NCBI GenBank assembly: GCA_029560585.1
Contig: JAKQKQ010000095.1
Span: 1 to 36,383, forward strand
From: Verrucomicrobiota bacterium
GTDB taxonomy: Bacteria; Verrucomicrobiota; Verrucomicrobiia; JADLBR01
Length of the DNA: 36,383 nucleotides
Direction: 5' to 3'
The notes below the pieces were generated by a model. The model saw only the letters and a program-made list of their open reading frames with translations. It searched no databases and was not told the DNA's origin. Shown one piece after another: positions 33,269 through 36,383 of this stretch (within the stretch, counting starts at the first letter, position 1; each line of letters starts with the position of its first letter). Position numbers and translations under genes: made by a program.

Positions 33269-34372
33269 TTAGCTGCGCCTCCGCTCGCCAAGCATGGTCG
33301 GTTTCACGAGCATGACCCTTTCGCCGCCCACCAGGCCCGACCGGATTTCCGTGAACTCAAATGTGCTGAGCCCGACCTCCACCTCCCGCCGCTCGGCCCC
33401 GTCATCCGATTCGACGTACACGACGGTCCGATCATTCTCCTCGGTGAATACCGCGCTGATCGGCACGGTCAGGGCGTTCTTCACCTCCGCCACCGGGATC
33501 TTGACGTTCGACGACATCCCCGGCCGCAGGCGCTCGTCGCTCTGCGTGATGAGCACCCGCACCTCGAATCCCTTGATGTTGTACTTGTAGGTCGCTATCG
33601 GCGCAATGAGCTCCACCCGCCCCTTCAGCTCCAGCCCGGGAAGCGAATCGACCGTAAAAGTCACGGGCTGGCCCTGCCGCACCTTGATGACATCGACCTG
33701 ATTGACGTGCGTCTTGATCTGCATCTGGGACAGATCCGCCAGAGCCGTGAGGATCGTGCCCGAGTTCACGCTCACCGCCCCCACGACCAGCTGGCCCACC
33801 GACACCGGCCGCGTCAGCACCGTCGCGGCCACGGGCGAGCAGATCACGGTCTTGGCCACCTTGTCGTTCGAGATCTTGAGCCGCCTCTCCGCTTTCACCA
33901 GAGTGTTCTGTGCGACATCCAGATCGGTCAGTGCCTTCTCGTATATTTCGCGCGAGACCAGCTTCCTCTCAAACAGCTGCTTGGCCCGGTCAAAATCGCG
34001 TTGCTGCTGCGCCAGGGTGAGCTTGGCGCCGTCCACGTCGGTCTCGGCGCTGGCCTGTTCCGCGCGCACGTCGGTCTCATCGAGGCGAATCAGCACCTGG
34101 CCCTGCTTGACGATGTCCCCAATCTCAAAATTGATCTCCTCGATCTTGGCGGTCACCTCGGGCTTCACGTCCACTTGCACCAGAGGCTCGATATCCCCCG
34201 AAACCTCGATGTTGTATTTCAAATCCCGCCGCTCGGCCATCGCCACCAGATTGTCCGACCGCCGCCCTGCCACATACTCCGTCGTCGGCTCGGGTCGGCC
34301 CTTCCACCACCACCAGCCGACACCGGCACCGACGCCCAGCAGAACCAGCAAAACTAGCAAGAACTTACCCAT
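33269..34372 (-). CDS. HlyD/MacA-type periplasmic adaptor
   Basis: A 367-residue protein from ATG 34372, which has CCGGAG 5 bases upstream; the upstream open extension is rejected because the membrane anchor starts here (MGKFLLVLLVLLGVGAGVGWWWW). The order is the membrane fusion protein standard: a beta-barrel/lipoyl part (VQVDVKPEVTAKIEEINFEIGDIVKQGQVLIRLD), a long coiled hairpin (about 105-190; EQASAETDVDGAKLTLAQQQRDFDRAKQL), the second lipoyl half (VICSPVAATVLTRPVSVGQLV) and the C-terminal barrel (LRPGMSSNVKIPVAEVKNALTVPISAVF). It links an inner-membrane exporter to an outer-membrane channel; no TolC-like gene is in the window. First gene of the minus-strand run, its start facing the PolX gene. 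Confidence 0.93.
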   Translation of the reverse strand: MGKFLLVLLVLLGVGAGVGWWWWKGRPEPTTEYVAGRRSDNLVAMAERRDLKYNIEVSGDIEPLVQVDVKPEVTAKIEEINFEIGDIVKQGQVLIRLDETDVRAEQASAETDVDGAKLTLAQQQRDFDRAKQLFERKLVSREIYEKALTDLDVAQNTLVKAERRLKISNDKVAKTVICSPVAATVLTRPVSVGQLVVGAVSVNSGTILTALADLSQMQIKTHVNQVDVIKVRQGQPVTFTVDSLPGLELKGRVELIAPIATYKYNIKGFEVRVLITQSDERLRPGMSSNVKIPVAEVKNALTVPISAVFTEENDRTVVYVESDDGAERREVEVGLSTFEFTEIRSGLVGGERVMLVKPTMLGERRRS

Positions 34373-34481
34373 GATGCTCCGGCGGAATTCCACCAGAAAG
34401 TTAAGGATAACGCCGGACTTTTGGCGTTCAACCCCGATTCCACAGTTGCGTCCACACGCCCAGCTCCGGTTCAATCGTCGG
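34373..34481. promoter_or_regulatory. Divergent promoter region, exporter set and PolX/PHP gene
   Basis: A 109-bp gap between diverging genes. It should contain the promoter of the six-gene minus-strand run and that of the PolX-like gene. I see the GGAG site for the adaptor at the left edge, but no confident -10/-35 pair or operator. Confidence 0.4.
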
Positions 34482-36263
34482 ATGGACAAGGAGTCGGCTG
34501 CAGCCATCCTCGACGAGATTGCCCTGCTCCTGGAGCTGAAGGGGGAAAATCCCTTCAAGGCCCGCGCCTACACGCGCGCGGCCCGTGCCCTGGATTCGTT
34601 CCCCGGAGACCTGACATCGCTGGCCCGCGCCGGTCGGCTCAAAGAGCTTCCCGGCATCGGAACGGCCATCCTCGCAAAACTCACCGAGCTGCTGGAGACC
34701 GGCCACCTGGCGTATCATGACCGATTGCGCGCGGAATTCCCGCCGGGCATCTTCGAGCTGCTGCGAATCCAAGGCCTTGGGCCGCGCAAGCTGGCCGCGC
34801 TCCGCGGAGAACTGGGCATCGACTCACCCGAGGCGCTCGAGCGCGCCTGCATCGAGGGCAGGGTGGCGGGATTGAAGGGGTTCGGGCCCGCCACCCAAGC
34901 CAAGCTGCTGGCGGGCATCGGTCGCCTGCGCCAATACCAGGGCCTTTTCCGTCTGGGTGACGTCCAAGCCGCGGCCGAGTCGATCCGCTCGACGCTGCGA
35001 GAGTGGCCCGAAATCTCGCAGCTCGAACCCGCGGGCGACCTGAGGCGCGGCTGCGAGGTCATCCGCGAGACCGTTCTGGTCGCTTCCACCCGCTCGGCCC
35101 ACGATGTCTTAGATCGGTTCTGCTCCCTGCCCACGACAAGAGTGCTGTCGCGCGAGCCCACCAGCGCCCTGATCGCCCCGCATGGGGGCCCCCCTTGCCG
35201 ACTCCACGTGACCACGGACAAGGAATTCCCCTTCCAACTGCTCTGGCTGACCGGTGGCCCGGGGCACTTGCGCGATCTCGCCGCCCACGCCGCCGATCAT
35301 GGCTTCGAACTCCGGCACGACGGCCTCCGCCCAAGCCCCCCGCAACCCGTTCCCTGCGAGGCGGAAATCTACGCGCAACTGGGCCTTCCCACCATTGCCC
35401 CCGAATTGCGCGAGGGTCTCGGAGAGATCCAGGCGGCAAAAACAGGCGCTCTCCCCCGGCTCCTGGAGTGGACCGACCTTCGCGGCACCTTCCATAACCA
35501 CACGATCGCCAGCGATGGCCGCGACTCCCTGCTCCAGATGGCTGACGCCGCCCGCGACCTTGGGATGGAATATCTCGGCATCGCAGACCACAGCCGGTCC
35601 TCCGCACAGGCAGGAGGCCTCGACGAGCGGCGCCTCCTCGCGCAAGTCGACGAGATCCTCGAGTTCAACAAAGAGTCGAGTGGCCTCCGCCTGCTGGCCG
35701 GCTGCGAGGTCGATATCCTCAAGGATGGTTCCCTGGATTTCCCCGACGAGATCCTCGCGCGCCTGGACTACGCCGTCGCTTCGATCCACGCCCATTTCGG
35801 CCTCGACGAGGCCCACATGACCCGACGCATCATCCGTGCCGCCGAAAATCCGCACGTCACCATGCTCGGGCACCTGACCGGTCGGCTTCTCCTCGATCGC
35901 CCACCCTACGCCCTGGATGCAGAGAAGGTCATCGACGCATGCGCCGCCACCGGCACCTGGATTGAACTCAACTGTAACCCGCGCCGCCTGGACATGGATT
36001 GGCGGCTATGGAAGCATGCCCGCGACAAAGGCGTCATCGCGGTCCTCAATCCAGACGCGCACAGCCACCGGCAATTCGCATACCTGCGCCTTGGCGCCAC
36101 CATCGCCCGCAAGGGCTGGCTCCGAAAATCCGATGTGGCCAATACCCGGCCCCTCCCCGAGCTGCTCGACATGCTCTCCGCCAAGCGACGGAACCACTCT
36201 AGCCCGGATATTTCACAGCCTGTCGGCTGTGAAAATCCGGGCTCTGGGAAAACCGCGCCATGA
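34482..36263 (+). CDS. PolX-type protein: helix-hairpin-helix, degenerate polymerase palm, PHP domain
   Basis: A 593-residue protein. Residues about 1-160 carry the 8-kDa/HhH DNA-binding parts (NPFKARAYTRAARAL, KELPGIGTAILAKLTEL, IQGLGPRKLAALRGELG). The palm (about 160-310) starts with AGDLRRGCE (184-192), but the catalytic GDID motif is replaced by RETV (195-198), and the third carboxylate region reads CRLHV. A polymerase activity is unlikely. Residues about 333-560 are a PHP phosphoesterase domain with metal ligands in place: H338/H340 (FHNH), D369-H370 (ADH), E409 (CEVDI), H436 and H438 (SIHAH), H464 (LGHLTGR), D525/H527 (NPDAHS). The start ATG 34482 gives the family N-terminus. The C-terminal tail from residue 574 is read from palindrome copy C. 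Likely a DNA-repair nuclease. Confidence 0.92.
   Translation: MDKESAAAILDEIALLLELKGENPFKARAYTRAARALDSFPGDLTSLARAGRLKELPGIGTAILAKLTELLETGHLAYHDRLRAEFPPGIFELLRIQGLGPRKLAALRGELGIDSPEALERACIEGRVAGLKGFGPATQAKLLAGIGRLRQYQGLFRLGDVQAAAESIRSTLREWPEISQLEPAGDLRRGCEVIRETVLVASTRSAHDVLDRFCSLPTTRVLSREPTSALIAPHGGPPCRLHVTTDKEFPFQLLWLTGGPGHLRDLAAHAADHGFELRHDGLRPSPPQPVPCEAEIYAQLGLPTIAPELREGLGEIQAAKTGALPRLLEWTDLRGTFHNHTIASDGRDSLLQMADAARDLGMEYLGIADHSRSSAQAGGLDERRLLAQVDEILEFNKESSGLRLLAGCEVDILKDGSLDFPDEILARLDYAVASIHAHFGLDEAHMTRRIIRAAENPHVTMLGHLTGRLLLDRPPYALDAEKVIDACAATGTWIELNCNPRRLDMDWRLWKHARDKGVIAVLNPDAHSHRQFAYLRLGATIARKGWLRKSDVANTRPLPELLDMLSAKRRNHSSPDISQPVGCENPGSGKTAP
36201..36243. repeat. REP-like palindrome, copy C
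   Basis: AGCCCGGATATTTCACAGCC pairs with GGCTGTGAAAATCCGGGCT around TGTC. It lies within the 3' end of the PolX/PHP gene and encodes residues about 574-588 (SPDISQPVGCENPG). Its left half is identical to copy A over CCCGGATATTTCACAGCCTG, so the three copies are clearly one family. Confidence 0.85.
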
Positions 36264-36383
36264 AAGCCATTTATTGGAAAAGGTCAGGCAAAGACTGGGT
36301 CTTTTCGCGGTTGCGGAGTGTGTTTCGCGGACCGGTGGCCCCAGACCCTTCAAAGTCGCGTTCTTCGGAGCGCGGTTTTCCTT
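36260..36383 (+). CDS. Possible start of a gene cut off by the window end
   Basis: An ATG at 36260 overlaps the previous stop as ATGA and the frame stays open for 41 codons to the end (MKAIYWKRSGKDWVFSRLRS...). I recognise no family, and the tail after about residue 24 looks like low-complexity repeat sequence. It may be chance. Confidence 0.25.
   Translation, partial: MKAIYWKRSGKDWVFSRLRSVFRGPVAPDPSKSRSSERGFP

Noticed and set aside
33702-34481. Upstream open extension of the PolX/PHP frame
   Set aside because: It overlaps the adaptor gene on the other strand and has no PolX similarity; ATG 34482 gives the normal family start.

Overview
The window (about 36.4 kb, GC-rich) looks like chromosomal DNA of a bacterium from the Planctomycetes-Verrucomicrobia-Lentisphaerae group. 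This is inferred from gene content: secreted PQQ-type beta-propeller proteins, two DUF1080 (3-keto-disaccharide hydrolase-like) proteins, Tat-exported Gfo/Idh/MocA and FAD oxidoreductases, a ThuA protein, sugar isomerase-type TIM barrels and an SMP-30 lactonase. No rRNA is present, and I do not name a genus.

Layout. 1-477: non-coding, with a 148-bp nested inverted repeat and a short palindrome. 478-5713: four co-directional exported proteins (beta-propeller, DUF1080, ThuA/TIM-barrel fusion, Gfo/Idh/MocA), facing an SMP-30 lactonase (5710-6588, minus). 6589-9008: a largely empty stretch, tRNA-Val(CAC), a DGC-type zinc protein and queA. 9009-9954: a decayed REP-type Y1 (HUH) transposase element with repeated left ends. 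10274-12166: thrS (minus). 12365-13211: an IS91-type transposase remnant and a Tat-exported DUF1284-like protein. 13665-14924: a sulfite-oxidase-like molybdoenzyme. 15074-15604: a second, internally deleted copy of the Y1 element. 15822-16526: the second DUF1080 protein (minus), followed by two REP-like hairpins. 17008-18862: hisD-hisB. 18935-23046: a two-gene cassette encoding a membrane TPR-like protein and a 1025-residue pseudo-signalling protein. 23109-25142: a copper-type P-type ATPase (minus), divergent from a sugar isomerase and an FAD oxidoreductase (25260-27586). 34372-27618 (minus): a six-gene run of HlyD adaptor, ABC ATPase, MacB-type permease, two PilT-type ATPases and trpD. 34482-36263: a PolX/PHP protein.

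How the genes work together. The 478-6588, 15822-16526 and 25260-27586 clusters fit oxidative breakdown of glycosides or polyols outside the cytoplasm, with uptake and isomerisation inside; this is inference from families. hisD/hisB, trpD, thrS and queA are housekeeping. The HlyD-ATPase-permease trio should form a MacAB-like tripartite exporter. The two PilT-like ATPases suggest type IV pilus retraction or gliding.

The most unusual locus is 18935-23046. One polypeptide there joins a receiver domain (phospho-Asp replaced by Glu), a proline-rich linker with four GLD-x-L-x-(V/I)-TQP(M/L) repeats, a kinase fold lacking catalytic residues, a membrane span and a SUMF1 domain lacking the FGE cysteine pair. 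It is translationally coupled to a membrane-anchored partner. A second theme is small mobile or palindromic DNA: two Y1 elements with shared termini, REP-like hairpins, and a roughly 40-bp palindrome present three times, two of them read through as the C-termini of genes.
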